Shown one piece after another: positions 36,473 to 48,660 of a stretch of 64,000 nucleotides of DNA (positions are counted from its first letter, which is position 1; the number at the start of each line of letters is the position of its first letter). Source of the DNA: Caldilineaceae bacterium (GTDB taxonomy: Bacteria; Chloroflexota; Anaerolineae; Caldilineales; Caldilineaceae); contig JACKBA010000018.1 in NCBI GenBank assembly GCA_020634815.1, forward strand, positions 1-64,000. The letters are read 5' to 3'. Below the pieces are notes generated by a model. It was not told the origin of the DNA, made no database searches, and worked only from the letters and a program-made list of their open reading frames with translations. Position numbers and translations under genes: made by a program.

Positions 36473-37429
36473 TTACAGGTCGATCTTGAGCAGACGCGCC
36501 GCATTGCCGGCGAAGATCTGCTGGATGTGGGCGTCGGGCATGTTCAGGTCCAGGCAGTCGCGCACCTGGTCCTGCAGGTAGCGGAAGGCGAAGCCACGCG
36601 GGAACCAGCTCGAGTCGCTACCGAAGAGGATGCGCTCCGGGCCGATGGTCTCGTAGTACTTGCGGAAGAGATACTTGACCGTCACCTCGCCCGGCACCCA
36701 GCGAATCCACTGGTTGCTGCCGCTCGTGTCGATGCTCACGTTGGGACACGCCCAGCACAGTTGCAGCGTTTCACGCTCCCACGCACAGCCAAAGTGCGGG
36801 ATGACAAAAGTCACTTCGGGGAAGGACTTGGCCACGTTGTGCAGCTTGAGCGGATTGATGTTCTGGTGCCAGGCAATGCCGCCCGCTCCGCCCTGAATGC
36901 CGAAGTGGATCAGCACCGGGACGCCCAATTCGGCGCACTTTTCCCACACGGGGAACGCGGCCGGGTCTTCGATGGGCTCCTCGATGTTGGGCGCCAGCAG
37001 CTTGTAGGCGCGCAGCCCCAGTTCCGTCACGGCGCGTTCCAGCCGCTCCACCGCATCGGGCAGGAAGGGCGAATGGTGGGCAAAGCCGACGAAGCGATCC
37101 GGGTGCCAGCTCACCACCTCGGCCAGGTGCTCGTTGCCGCCGCCGGTGACAAAGCCGATGGCCCGGATGCCGTATTTGTCCAACTCTTCCACCCAGCGCT
37201 GCGCCTGCGCCCGATCTCCCGGGTGCTGTTCCTTGCCCTCGGCCTTGGGGAAGCCCCACATGCGCCGCCACTGTTCCTGGTACGGCTGGCTCATCTGCTG
37301 GATTAATTGACGGCGCGGCGCGCTGACCTGCTCGGCATAGCGCTGCATGGTTTCGCCCATATCGGGAAACCACGGCCGGTCGGTGGGGAAATGGGAATGG
37401 AAGTCGATGACCTCGAAGCCTTCGTACAT
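36473..37429 (-). CDS. Amidohydrolase-2 (ACMSD-like) family metal-dependent hydrolase/decarboxylase
   Basis: A ~318-residue TIM-barrel enzyme. The metal-binding HxH is in VIDFHSHFPTDRPW at the N-terminus, a His follows in VPVLIHFGIQGG, another in FVIPHFGCAWE, and the catalytic Asp is in RILFGSDSSWFP; the end, IFAGNAARLLKI, is the family hallmark. Members decarboxylate or hydrolyse aromatic and lactone substrates. It is 36 bases ahead of the binding protein on the same strand, so it likely acts on the imported compound. The ATG at 37429 is preferred to an in-frame TTG at 37438. Confidence 0.88.
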   Translation of the reverse strand: MYEGFEVIDFHSHFPTDRPWFPDMGETMQRYAEQVSAPRRQLIQQMSQPYQEQWRRMWGFPKAEGKEQHPGDRAQAQRWVEELDKYGIRAIGFVTGGGNEHLAEVVSWHPDRFVGFAHHSPFLPDAVERLERAVTELGLRAYKLLAPNIEEPIEDPAAFPVWEKCAELGVPVLIHFGIQGGAGGIAWHQNINPLKLHNVAKSFPEVTFVIPHFGCAWERETLQLCWACPNVSIDTSGSNQWIRWVPGEVTVKYLFRKYYETIGPERILFGSDSSWFPRGFAFRYLQDQVRDCLDLNMPDAHIQQIFAGNAARLLKIDL

Positions 37430-37907
37430 CGCTCGCAACCACTTCTATGGAATTTGGCGCCTGTCAAGCAGGCTGGACTTTGGAGGAAACAAGATGGTCG
37501 CCGGTACAGCCGCAACCGTGGCCGGACGACCCGCCTATAGCGTGCGTTGTGGCACGATCCTGGCGACAGTGTGGCGCAGAATACCATACGCCGACAACCG
37601 CGTGCAAACTCCGAGACACAATGACTTGTAGGCCGGGATGCTGAACTACAGAAAGAAGATCCGGGCTCGCCTTTTCACTCTTCCGCTATGCCCGTGCGAC
37701 TCTGCTTGAGAAAAACTCGGTGCAATCATTGCGCGTCATTTCGAACGCGCCTATACTGTCGCGCCAGGTCAGGTGCATTCGTGAGTCAATGCGCCGGCAG
37801 GCGATGGCAAAACGACCGCCGCCCTATCCTGGGTGCAGCAGTAGCCAGAGCCGGTCGCCTGGCTGTCGCTCATCGCCTGTGCGTTCGAAAGTTTTGGAGA
37901 TTGACGA
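37430..37907. other. Divergent intergenic region
   Basis: A 478-base gap between the amidohydrolase and the SulP operon. Apart from the plus-strand promoter candidate at 37729-37757, I see only short open frames without ribosome sites or family resemblance, and no repeat of the heptad type. Confidence 0.5.
37729..37757 (+). promoter_or_regulatory. Candidate promoter of the small protein-SulP operon
   Basis: TTGCGC (37729-37734), 17-base spacer, TATACT (37752-37757), giving a leader of about 145 bases before the first gene. Confidence 0.5.
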
Positions 37908-38189
37908 GTGGATACAGTCGAACAAGCAAGGGTCTATGCTCGGACAGCCTATCGCATCACGCTGCAGGGCAGCCTTGATGAGCGATGGTCGGATTGGCTT
38001 GACGGGATGGCCGTCGTACGCACCGATGGCCACGGCGCGCAGGTGCAGACTGTGTTGGAAGGTGAGCTGGCCGATCAATCGGCGCTTGTCGGTGTGTTGG
38101 GCGTGCTGCAAGGAGTGGGGCTCGGCGTGCTCGGTGTCGAATATCTGGGGCGCAATCAGCGTGCGATCGATCTCAAGGACGAACTGTGA
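37908..38189 (+). CDS. Small protein translationally coupled to SulP transporter
   Basis: A 93-residue protein. Its pattern, YRITLQGSLDERWSDWLDGM near the start and LADQSALVGVLGVLQGVGLG later, resembles an unnamed family of ~80-100-residue bacterial proteins with a G-x-L-x-x-x-W-x-x-W core and a DQxALxGVL segment; no function is known to me. The TGA stop overlaps the GTG start of the transporter (GTGA), so the two are translated together. The sequence is predicted soluble alpha/beta, which would fit a regulatory subunit, but that is inference. Confidence 0.7.
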   Translation: MDTVEQARVYARTAYRITLQGSLDERWSDWLDGMAVVRTDGHGAQVQTVLEGELADQSALVGVLGVLQGVGLGVLGVEYLGRNQRAIDLKDEL

Positions 38190-39895
38190 GAACCAGGATC
38201 GACGCAGCCATCGGCGGGTTGCGCCCGACGCGCGCCAATCTCCGTTCGGATCTCATTGCCGGTCTGACCTTCGCCGTGGTCAATGTGCCGCAGGCGATGG
38301 CGCATGCCCTGCTGGCGGCCGTCAACCCGGTGCTGGGCATCTACACGCTGATGGTGGCGGTGCCGGTCGGCGCCATCTTCACCAGTTCGGTCTTTATGAA
38401 TGTCTCTACCACCAGCGCGCTTTCGGTGGCGACCGGCGCCAGTCTGGCCTACATCCCCGAAGTACAGCGTACCGCCGCACTGGCTGCACTGGTGCTCATG
38501 GTCGGTGTCTTTCAGTTGCTGGCTGGGCTGTTCAAGCTTGGCTTCATTGTCCGTTTTGTCTCCAATGCCGTCATGACCGGCTTTCTCAACGGCATCGCCG
38601 TGCTCATCATTTTGGGGCAACTCGGAGACCTGACCGGCTATCGGAGCCGCTTCGCCAACAATGTGGCGCGCGCCCTCGATCTGGCGCTACGTCTCGACCA
38701 GGTGCATATCCCGACCACCATCATCGGCTTGCTGACCTTGGGGTTGATCGTGATCCTGTTGCGGACGCGCTGGCGCAGATTTGCCTTCATCCTCGCCATC
38801 ACGGTTGCGACGGTGCTGCTGGTGGTGTTGTCGCTACCCTTCTTCGGTACGCTGCTGGACTGGCAGGCCGTCCGCACCGTCGGCGACATTGCCGCCATCC
38901 CGCGCAATTTGCCGGCACTGGCGATGCCTTCACCGCAACTCCTGCTTGCATTGGTGCTGCCCGCCTTGTCCATCGCGATTATCGGTCTGATCCAGGGCGC
39001 CGGCGTCAGTCAGGGCTACCCCAACCCGGACGGCAAATACCCGAATGTCTCGCGCGACTTCTTGGGGCAGGGCGTCGCCAACCTGGCCGCCAGCGTTGTT
39101 TCCGGCGTGCCGGCCGGCGGGTCGATCTCCGGCACGGCGTTGCTGTTGAGCGCCGGCGCCCGCTCGCGCTGGGCGAACATTCTCGCCGGTCTCTTTGTGG
39201 CGGTCATCGTCCTGGCCGCGGCGCCGCTGGCCGAACGGGTGCCCATGCCCGCGCTGGCTGCGCTGCTGATCGTGGCGGGCTATCAGGGCCTGCGCATCGA
39301 GGCCGCGCAGACGATCTGGCGCACCGGCAGAGTGTCCACCGCCGTGATGGTGCTGACCTTTTTGGCGACATTGTTCATTCCGTTGCAGTACGCCGTGCTG
39401 CTCGGCGTCGCCTTCAGCATCGTGCTCTATGTGGCGCAGCAGGCAAACCAGGTGGTCATCACCGAATGGGTGCTCAAGCCCGAAGGTTTTCCCGTGGAGC
39501 AGCGGGCGCCCAACACTCTGCCCAGCCACCGTGTGACCGTACTCCAGGTCTATGGCAGCCTCTTTTTCGCCGCGGCCAAGAACCTGGAGGACATGCTGCC
39601 CGCCCCCGACAATACGACGCAAGCCGCCATCATCCTGAGCCTGCGCGGCAGAACCGAGATCGGCAGCACCTTTGTCGGCGTTCTGCGCCGCTACGCCGAG
39701 ACGTTGCGCGCGCACGACAGCAAGCTGATCCTGGCGGGGGTCGATGCCGCCGTCCTCGACCAGCTTGGCCGAACCGGGCTGCTCTCCATCATCGGGGCCG
39801 AGAACATCTATCCGGCAACGCCACAGTTGGGCGAGGCGCTGAATGCAGCAGTGGCCGCCGCCAATGCCTGGCTCGACCAGACCAGCGGCGGCTGA
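38186..39895 (+). CDS. SulP-family anion transporter with C-terminal STAS domain
   Basis: A 569-residue SLC26/SulP transporter. The membrane part (about 20-410) opens with LRSDLIAGLTFAVVNVPQAM and includes FVSNAVMTGFLNGIAVLIIL, GVSQGYPNPDGKYPNVSRDF and SVVSGVPAGGSISGTALLLS, the usual SulP signature regions. The STAS domain (about 445-560) has QVYGSLFFAAAKNLEDMLP and IILSLRGRTEIGSTFVGVL. Substrates in the family include sulfate, bicarbonate and dicarboxylates; none can be preferred here. The GTG start overlaps the upstream stop. Confidence 0.93.
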   Translation: MRTRIDAAIGGLRPTRANLRSDLIAGLTFAVVNVPQAMAHALLAAVNPVLGIYTLMVAVPVGAIFTSSVFMNVSTTSALSVATGASLAYIPEVQRTAALAALVLMVGVFQLLAGLFKLGFIVRFVSNAVMTGFLNGIAVLIILGQLGDLTGYRSRFANNVARALDLALRLDQVHIPTTIIGLLTLGLIVILLRTRWRRFAFILAITVATVLLVVLSLPFFGTLLDWQAVRTVGDIAAIPRNLPALAMPSPQLLLALVLPALSIAIIGLIQGAGVSQGYPNPDGKYPNVSRDFLGQGVANLAASVVSGVPAGGSISGTALLLSAGARSRWANILAGLFVAVIVLAAAPLAERVPMPALAALLIVAGYQGLRIEAAQTIWRTGRVSTAVMVLTFLATLFIPLQYAVLLGVAFSIVLYVAQQANQVVITEWVLKPEGFPVEQRAPNTLPSHRVTVLQVYGSLFFAAAKNLEDMLPAPDNTTQAAIILSLRGRTEIGSTFVGVLRRYAETLRAHDSKLILAGVDAAVLDQLGRTGLLSIIGAENIYPATPQLGEALNAAVAAANAWLDQTSGG

Positions 39896-40044
39896 TTCGT
39901 CATCGAAGGCACACAGAGGCGCGACTTGTGCAAACGGAGCATTATATGGGGGGCCAAAGGCGTGCAGATCGAGCCGAGCCAGAACAATGTAGTGATCCTG
40001 GCGATCACGGTGGCGATCGATATGATACGGTAATTGACAAGGTT

Positions 40045-40125
40045 CTCGATCTCTCGTGTTTTTGTCTCGCGTTTCGGCGCGAAGGCGGGGATGTCCTCGT
40101 CCGCGTTCTTCGCGTTTTCGCGTGA
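40045..40125. repeat. Possible heptad-periodic block (CGCGTTT family)
   Basis: The gap after the SulP gene contains T/C/G-only units such as TGTCTCG, CGTTTCG, GTTCTTC, GCGTTTT and CGCGTGA in roughly 7-base steps. The periodicity is weaker than in the other blocks. Confidence 0.4.
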
Positions 40126-40171
40126 GATTCTTATAAGTTTGAGCAGGTACTCTGAAAGGATGAAAACGCAC

Positions 40172-40657
40172 ATGGCAACACTTACCGTCTGGAAGTTCGA
40201 CACCGCAACCGGCGCGCAAGAGGCGCTCACCAAGCTGGGCGAACTGTCCAAGCAGCAGTTGATCCAGATTCAAGACGCTGCGGTTGTTTCCTGGCCGGAG
40301 GGCAAGAAAAGCCCGAAGACCAAGAACTACGGCAGCATGACCGGCCAGGGTGCGCTCTCCGGCGCGTTCTGGGGGATGCTCTTTGGCCTGATCTTCTTCG
40401 TGCCCTTCTTTGGCATGGCGGTCGGCGCGGCCATGGGCGCGCTGAGCGGCAAGTTCGCCGATTATGGCATCGACGACAGCTTCATCAAGGAAGTGCGGGA
40501 GAAGGTGACTGAGGGCACCTCGGCGCTCTTCCTCCTTAGCGCCAACGCTGTCCAGGATCGCGTGCTCGCCGAGTTTAAGGGCGTCAACATGGATCTGATC
40601 TCGTCGAACCTGAGCGTCGAGCAGGAAGCTGCCCTGCGCGAGCAGTTTGAGGGCTAA
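40172..40657 (+). CDS. DUF1269 family membrane protein
   Basis: A ~161-residue DUF1269 protein. The N-terminus MATLTVWKFDTATGAQEALT is the normal family start; KSPKTKNYGSMTGQGALSGA leads into a single Gly/Ala/Phe-rich double-helix membrane hairpin (FWGMLFGLIFFVPFFGMAVG), and GIDDSFIKEVREKVTEGTSA follows. The function is unknown; family members are often found with stress or ion-channel genes. The ATG at 40172 is chosen over 40160 by family alignment and because AAAGGA would be too close to the upstream ATG. Confidence 0.87.
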   Translation: MATLTVWKFDTATGAQEALTKLGELSKQQLIQIQDAAVVSWPEGKKSPKTKNYGSMTGQGALSGAFWGMLFGLIFFVPFFGMAVGAAMGALSGKFADYGIDDSFIKEVREKVTEGTSALFLLSANAVQDRVLAEFKGVNMDLISSNLSVEQEAALREQFEG

Positions 40658-40725
40658 GCGACCCCCTGCGGAGCCGTCCGGCGACCGGTGTTCCAATCTG
40701 AAGTGAAGTTGCGACATTCCTCCAG

Positions 40726-40755
40726 TTGACATCGGCCGCCGACCGGATGTATCCT
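40726..40755 (+). promoter_or_regulatory. Consensus promoter driving an orphan RNA
   Basis: TTGACA (40726-40731), 18-base spacer, TATCCT (40750-40755). No coding sequence follows on this strand before the terminator at 40762-40820. Confidence 0.7.
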
Positions 40756-40757
40756 AT

Positions 40758-40823
40758 GTATAAGCCGACTGTTGTGGCTGGCCCCAAACCAGCCTTCGGG
40801 GGACAACAGTCGGCTTTTTGTTT
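40758..40823 (+). ncRNA. Candidate small RNA: 14-bp stem with apical pseudoknot
   Basis: The promoter at 40726 would start transcription near 40761. The product is almost one structure. AAGCCGACTGTTGT (40762-40775) pairs perfectly with ACAACAGTCGGCTT (40803-40816). Inside, GGCTGG (40776-40781) pairs with CCAGCC (40789-40794), leaving the loop CCCCAAA, whose CCCC can pair with GGGGG at 40798-40802, an H-type pseudoknot. A T-rich tail (TTTTTGTTT) follows. It may simply be a terminator for the DUF1269 gene 105 bases upstream, but the dedicated promoter argues for a ~60-base transcript. No known RNA family is recognised. Confidence 0.5.
40762..40820 (+). terminator. Intrinsic terminator (14-bp stem, T tract)
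   Basis: Perfect 14-bp inverted repeat with a folded 27-base apical region and TTTTT tail. As a terminator it would serve both the DUF1269 gene and the orphan RNA. Confidence 0.85.
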
Positions 40824-40956
40824 GCCCATGCGACTCGCCCTAAGTGGCGACTTCAGTCGCTCTCCTGCTCCAAGAACCTGATTCCCGTCCTGCATCCCGT
40901 CGCCAGCGTGGCGGTGACAGTTCCGTGCGAACTGGCCGCAATGGCTGCCATCATCC

Positions 40957-41589
40957 TCAATCCGCCACTGCCGCTTGCGCGGCGCCGACCTCCATGCCCA
41001 CCGGCTCGATGCCGCGGCTGCCATCCTTCACCAACGCCAGGCAGAGAATCCCGAAGAGTGACAGCGCCGCCCAAAAGGCAAATGGCGCGCCGGGCCAGAG
41101 TGGCGTCAGCCCGTTGCCGATGGGCGGGGCAATGACGTTGGCGATGCCGCTGATCGCCAGCGCAAAGCCCGTGGCGGTGCCAGCATAGACTGGGCCAACC
41201 TGGTCGGTTTCGATGACCATCGTCAGGTAGATCGCCATGAACGTATCGCGCACGGCGCCCGACAGAATTACCGCCATCCAGACGAACGCGCCGTCGACAA
41301 AGCTCAGCAGCCCAAAGCCGAGCGCAATCATCACGCTTGCCACGAGCAGGAACGGCTTGCGCACGCCCAGGCGGTCGGACCACAGTGCCATGGGTACGAC
41401 AAAGGTCATGCTGACGACGTGGAACATCGAGAGCGCGCCGTCGGCATACGCAGGCTGCCAGCCGACGCTGCGCAGATAGAGCGGCAGGAAGCCCAGCGTA
41501 CCCTGGATGGCGCCGCTGATCCCGAAAAGCCCGAAGCCCAGCAACCAGATATTCTTCAACCCTGCCACATGGCGCTGCTGCTCGACCAC
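40957..41589 (-). pseudogene. MFS transporter, C-terminal half only (truncated)
   Basis: About 210 residues encoding roughly the last six helices of a major facilitator: NIWLLGFGLFGISGAIQGTL, LPLYLRSVGWQPAYADGALS, ALWSDRLGVRKPFLL (the repeated loop motif between helices 8 and 9), AVRDTFMAIYLTMVIETDQV and ATGFALAISGIANVIAPPIG. A complete MFS protein has about 400 residues and 12 helices; here homology begins at about 41565 and the apparent first residues (MVEQQRHVAG) come from the opposite strand of an integrase remnant. It was probably cut by insertion or deletion at that point and is unlikely to work. Confidence 0.8.
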
Positions 41590-42038
41590 GGTCTACGCGT
41601 CGGTGAATTGACCGGGCTGCAAGTCACCGACTTCGACCTGAAGGCCGGCAGCGTCACTTTCTATCGACCGAAGGTAGACAAGACCCAGACCCATAAGCTG
41701 TCACCGGACGCGGCGCGTGCACTTACGGCATGGTTTGCAACGGATGCGCCGGCCCTGGGGTCGCTGCTGCGTGGGTCTCGCAAGGGTGGCGCATTGACCG
41801 ATGCCGGCATGGCCGAACGGTCTGTCAGCGAGCGCGTGCGTATCCTGGTGAAGCTGCCGGCATCGACGGCCTATCACCCCATGATTGCCGGCACTTCTGG
41901 GCCACCTACTGGGCAGAACGCATCGAACGGCTACCCAAGGGGCTATTCACGCTCCAAGAGGCCGGTGGCTGGTCATCCCTGGTCATGCCGCGGCGTTACG
42001 TCAAAGCTGCCGCGGTTGCGAATGAGGGGATGGCGTAA
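41568..42038 (+). pseudogene. Tyrosine recombinase/integrase remnant (N-terminal deletion plus frameshift)
   Basis: The catalytic domain of a phage-type integrase is readable in two frames. Frame 1 gives MALLLDHGLRVGELTGLQVT (Arg of the first catalytic box), then FYRPKVDKTQTHKL and LLRGSRKGGALTDAGM. Near 41855-41870 the frame shifts and continues GLSPHDCRHFWATYWAERIE (the H-x-x-R box), then LQEAGGWSSLVMPRRYVKAA with the catalytic tyrosine. The N-terminal arm-binding and core-binding domains are missing and the fragment begins at the MFS junction, so it is inactive. It marks the left side of a small horizontally acquired patch. Confidence 0.82.
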
Positions 42039-42178
42039 CCAGAGATGGTGCTCAAGGTTGCGCAGATTGGCATATTGACAGGAAGACAGGGGGGATGTAC
42101 TATTGGTAATAATCAGTTGCTTTTTGGCACGCTGCGTAGACCAAACGTTTGATTTTTTTACTGGGAGACAATTCTCGC

Positions 42179-42622
42179 ATGTCAAACGACACCGTTCTCG
42201 ACGATTCGACAGGGGCGCGTATTCGACTAGCTCGCAAGAAGAAAGGCTATAGCCAAGTCAAGGTCGCCGCGTTGCTTCAGGAAATTGGGGTTAGCATTGT
42301 GCCAAGCTACCTTAGCCAAATGGAGAGTGGCGACAAGTTGCCGGGCTTGGAGGTCTTCATCGGGCTTGTCAGAGTGCTTGACACAAGCGCTGACTACCTG
42401 CTTATGCTTTCAGACTCGCCATGTCTTCAGGCGGCTGGCACCAAACCAACCACACCGCAGTTTTCTGATGAAGCGCTAGAGGTTGCACTTGTCGTCAATG
42501 ACCTATCGCCAGATGCGAGGGAATTGTGCTTGTCGATGTTTCGGCCGGTCGCCGAGTACGACCAGAGGCAGAAACAAGTGATCAAGTCGTTGGCGCGCAT
42601 GATTCCGCAGGAAAACGAATAG
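42179..42622 (+). CDS. XRE-family helix-turn-helix regulator
   Basis: A ~147-residue regulator. The DNA-binding domain (about 10-70) reads GARIRLARKKKGYSQVKVAA, then VPSYLSQMESGDKLPGLEVF and LVRVLDTSADYLLML, a Cro/C1-type HTH followed by the usual DYLL segment; the C-terminal part is helical and acidic. The ATG at 42179 has GGGAG about 11 bases upstream; an in-frame start at 42149 lacks homology. Base composition is visibly more AT-rich than in neighbouring chromosomal genes, and it sits between an integrase remnant and a broken CoiA-like gene, so it is likely a leftover phage or conjugative-element regulator. Confidence 0.85.
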   Translation: MSNDTVLDDSTGARIRLARKKKGYSQVKVAALLQEIGVSIVPSYLSQMESGDKLPGLEVFIGLVRVLDTSADYLLMLSDSPCLQAAGTKPTTPQFSDEALEVALVVNDLSPDARELCLSMFRPVAEYDQRQKQVIKSLARMIPQENE

Positions 42623-42646
42623 CGTTCAGAGCATGGGGGTGCCAGC

Positions 42647-43419
42647 GTGCTAGTCGCTATCAATCGGTATGGGCGCAATGTGTTCGGGCCACACGCATTG
42701 GACGACATGGCCCCGTTCTATTGTCCTGAATGCCAAAAGACCGTAGCTCTTCGTCGTTACCACACCAAGATATGGCACTTTGCCCACTATCCTGAGTCAC
42801 ATTGCAGGTACGGTGAAAATGAAAGCCCGGCTCACCGCTTGGCAAAGGTGGAATTGTACAATGCTTTAGTAAAGTCCCAAGAGGTCTCGGAGTGCACAGT
42901 TGAGCACCAGATAGGGAACCTGAGAGCAGACACCTACGCTGTCATCCGCGGGCATAGAGTAGCAATCGAGGTGCAGCTTAGCGACACTACCTTGCAGGAA
43001 GTGAAGACGAAACTGGAGACCTACACTGCAAATGGTGTCCATACGCTCTATCTCGTGCGCGACATCAATGAAGGCAACTACACACCTAGAGAGTGGCTGC
43101 GGACCTACATGCCATGTATCGTCAGAATCTGTATAGTTGGTTTGCCGGACAGCGTGTCGCTGTCAGACACTTGGGCAGATACGTCTGGAGGGCCGGCCAA
43201 ATATGCACACCGGACTTTTACCAGCAAAAACGACCGGTATACAGGCTGAGCAGGGTGCTGGATATCGCATCGTTTTCGCCTGAGTATCGACGCGAAGAGG
43301 AATTATCAGACCGTCACATCGGAATCACAGATGCGTTGCTCTGGCACCACGCTCAAGAGCCTTGGTGGGACGACGAACTAGACAGGCAGAGAGTGTACGT
43401 TCGGATTCGTCGTGATTGA
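42647..43419 (+). pseudogene. CoiA-like competence/nuclease-family gene with a frameshift
   Basis: The N-terminal ~155 residues are CoiA-like: a zinc-ribbon-style APFYCPECQKTVALR followed by YHTKIWHFAHYPESHC, then ESPAHRLAKVELYNAL and the nuclease-like core RADTYAVIRGHRVAIEVQLS plus TYTANGVHTLYLVRDIN. In this frame the protein would end at 43249 with an unrelated tail. From about 43105 the adjacent frame reads LHAMYRQNLYSWFAGQRVAV and on to RVYVRIRRD at 43419, which is what the CoiA family should have after the EWL segment. A single indel near 43099-43108 therefore breaks the gene, either in nature or in the assembly. Start: ATG/GTG at 42647 (MLVAINRYG). Confidence 0.65.
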
Positions 43420-43444
43420 CGCTGGGGTCAGCATCTGCTATTCT
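43416..43444 (+). promoter_or_regulatory. Consensus-like promoter driving a structured RNA
   Basis: TTGACG (43416-43421), 17-base spacer, TATTCT (43439-43444). The predicted start is near 43451 and no open frame follows on this strand. Confidence 0.7.
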
Positions 43445-43450
43445 GAACCC

Positions 43451-43597
43451 AGAAAATAGGCGACGCCGGCAGTGCTACCAACACTCACCGGCGTCTGACC
43501 AAACCGATGGAGTCACATCGGATGGTTTTGAGTCAGTATAGCACGGCTCAACCATCACCGCACCATGAACCATCGGTTTTGCGCCGATGGTTTTTTG
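43451..43597 (+). ncRNA. Candidate ~147-base structured RNA with own promoter and terminator
   Basis: Four helices follow the promoter. H1: GACGCCGG (43462-43469) with CCGGCGTC (43488-43495), and inside it AGTG with CACT around the loop CTACCAA. H2: CCGATG (43504-43509) with CATCGG (43516-43521). H3: GATGGTTTTGAG (43521-43532) with CTCAACCATC (43547-43556), two bulged T. H4 is the terminator at 43568-43592. The element CCGATGG/CCATCGG appears in both H2 and H4, so alternative pairings are possible. No open frame with a ribosome site exists. No RNA family is recognised; it lies at the right edge of the integrase/XRE/CoiA patch, so it may be a mobile-element RNA. Confidence 0.6.
43568..43596 (+). 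terminator. Intrinsic terminator of the structured RNA
   Basis: AACCATCGG (43568-43576) pairs with CCGATGGTT (43584-43592) around a 7-base loop and is followed by TTTTG. Confidence 0.88.
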
Positions 43598-43663
43598 TTT
43601 GCCGGTGCAAGCCAAGGACTATGCACCGCCTACCCTGCGCACTGGATGCGCTTACATCTTCAG

Positions 43664-43848
<185 letters not shown>

Positions 43849-43862
43849 ACGAATACTCAAAG

Positions 43863-43891
43863 AGAATAACACAGCCGGCCCATACGGTCAA
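43863..43891 (-). promoter_or_regulatory. Promoter of the tRNA-fMet/tRNA-Met unit
   Basis: On the minus strand: TTGACC, 17-base spacer, TATTCT, with transcription expected about 8 bases upstream of the tRNA-fMet 5' end. Confidence 0.75.
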
Positions 43892-43934
43892 ATTTCGCGT
43901 CGTTGCTTTGTCACACAATTGTGGGGAAGGCCCA

Positions 43935-45920
<1,986 letters not shown>

Positions 45921-45963
45921 CCCGCTTCCCACAAAGTAACTGTCCGTCGTATAAAGGCTCGAG

Positions 45964-46056
45964 ATAGACCACGGATTAGGCGGATTTGACAGATTTTCAC
46001 GGATAAGAAAGGGAAATCCGTGTCTATCCGCCTAATCCGTCTAATCCGTGGTCTAT
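45964..46056. repeat. Palindromic GGATTAGGC heptad element, copy 3
   Basis: ATAGACCACGGATTAGGCGG on the left mirrors CGTCTAATCCGTGGTCTAT-type sequence on the right, with GGATTTGAC heptads inside. It lies between two same-strand glycosyltransferase genes, six bases from the upstream gene's stop. Confidence 0.9.
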
Positions 46057-46062
46057 TTCTTC

Positions 46063-48656
<2,594 letters not shown>

Positions 48657-48660
<4 letters not shown>

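Noticed and set aside
37447..37644. Small gene upstream of the SulP operon
   Set aside because: No ribosome site, unusual composition and no resemblance to any family; treated as intergenic.
40762..40816. Twister-type self-cleaving ribozyme
   Set aside because: The outer stem pairs perfectly through the region where twister needs its conserved internal loop; a terminator with a pseudoknotted head fits better.
41419..42078. Intact 219-residue integrase-like protein
   Set aside because: The frame starts inside antisense MFS sequence and leaves the integrase frame before the H-x-x-R box, so it is a pseudogene, not a working protein.
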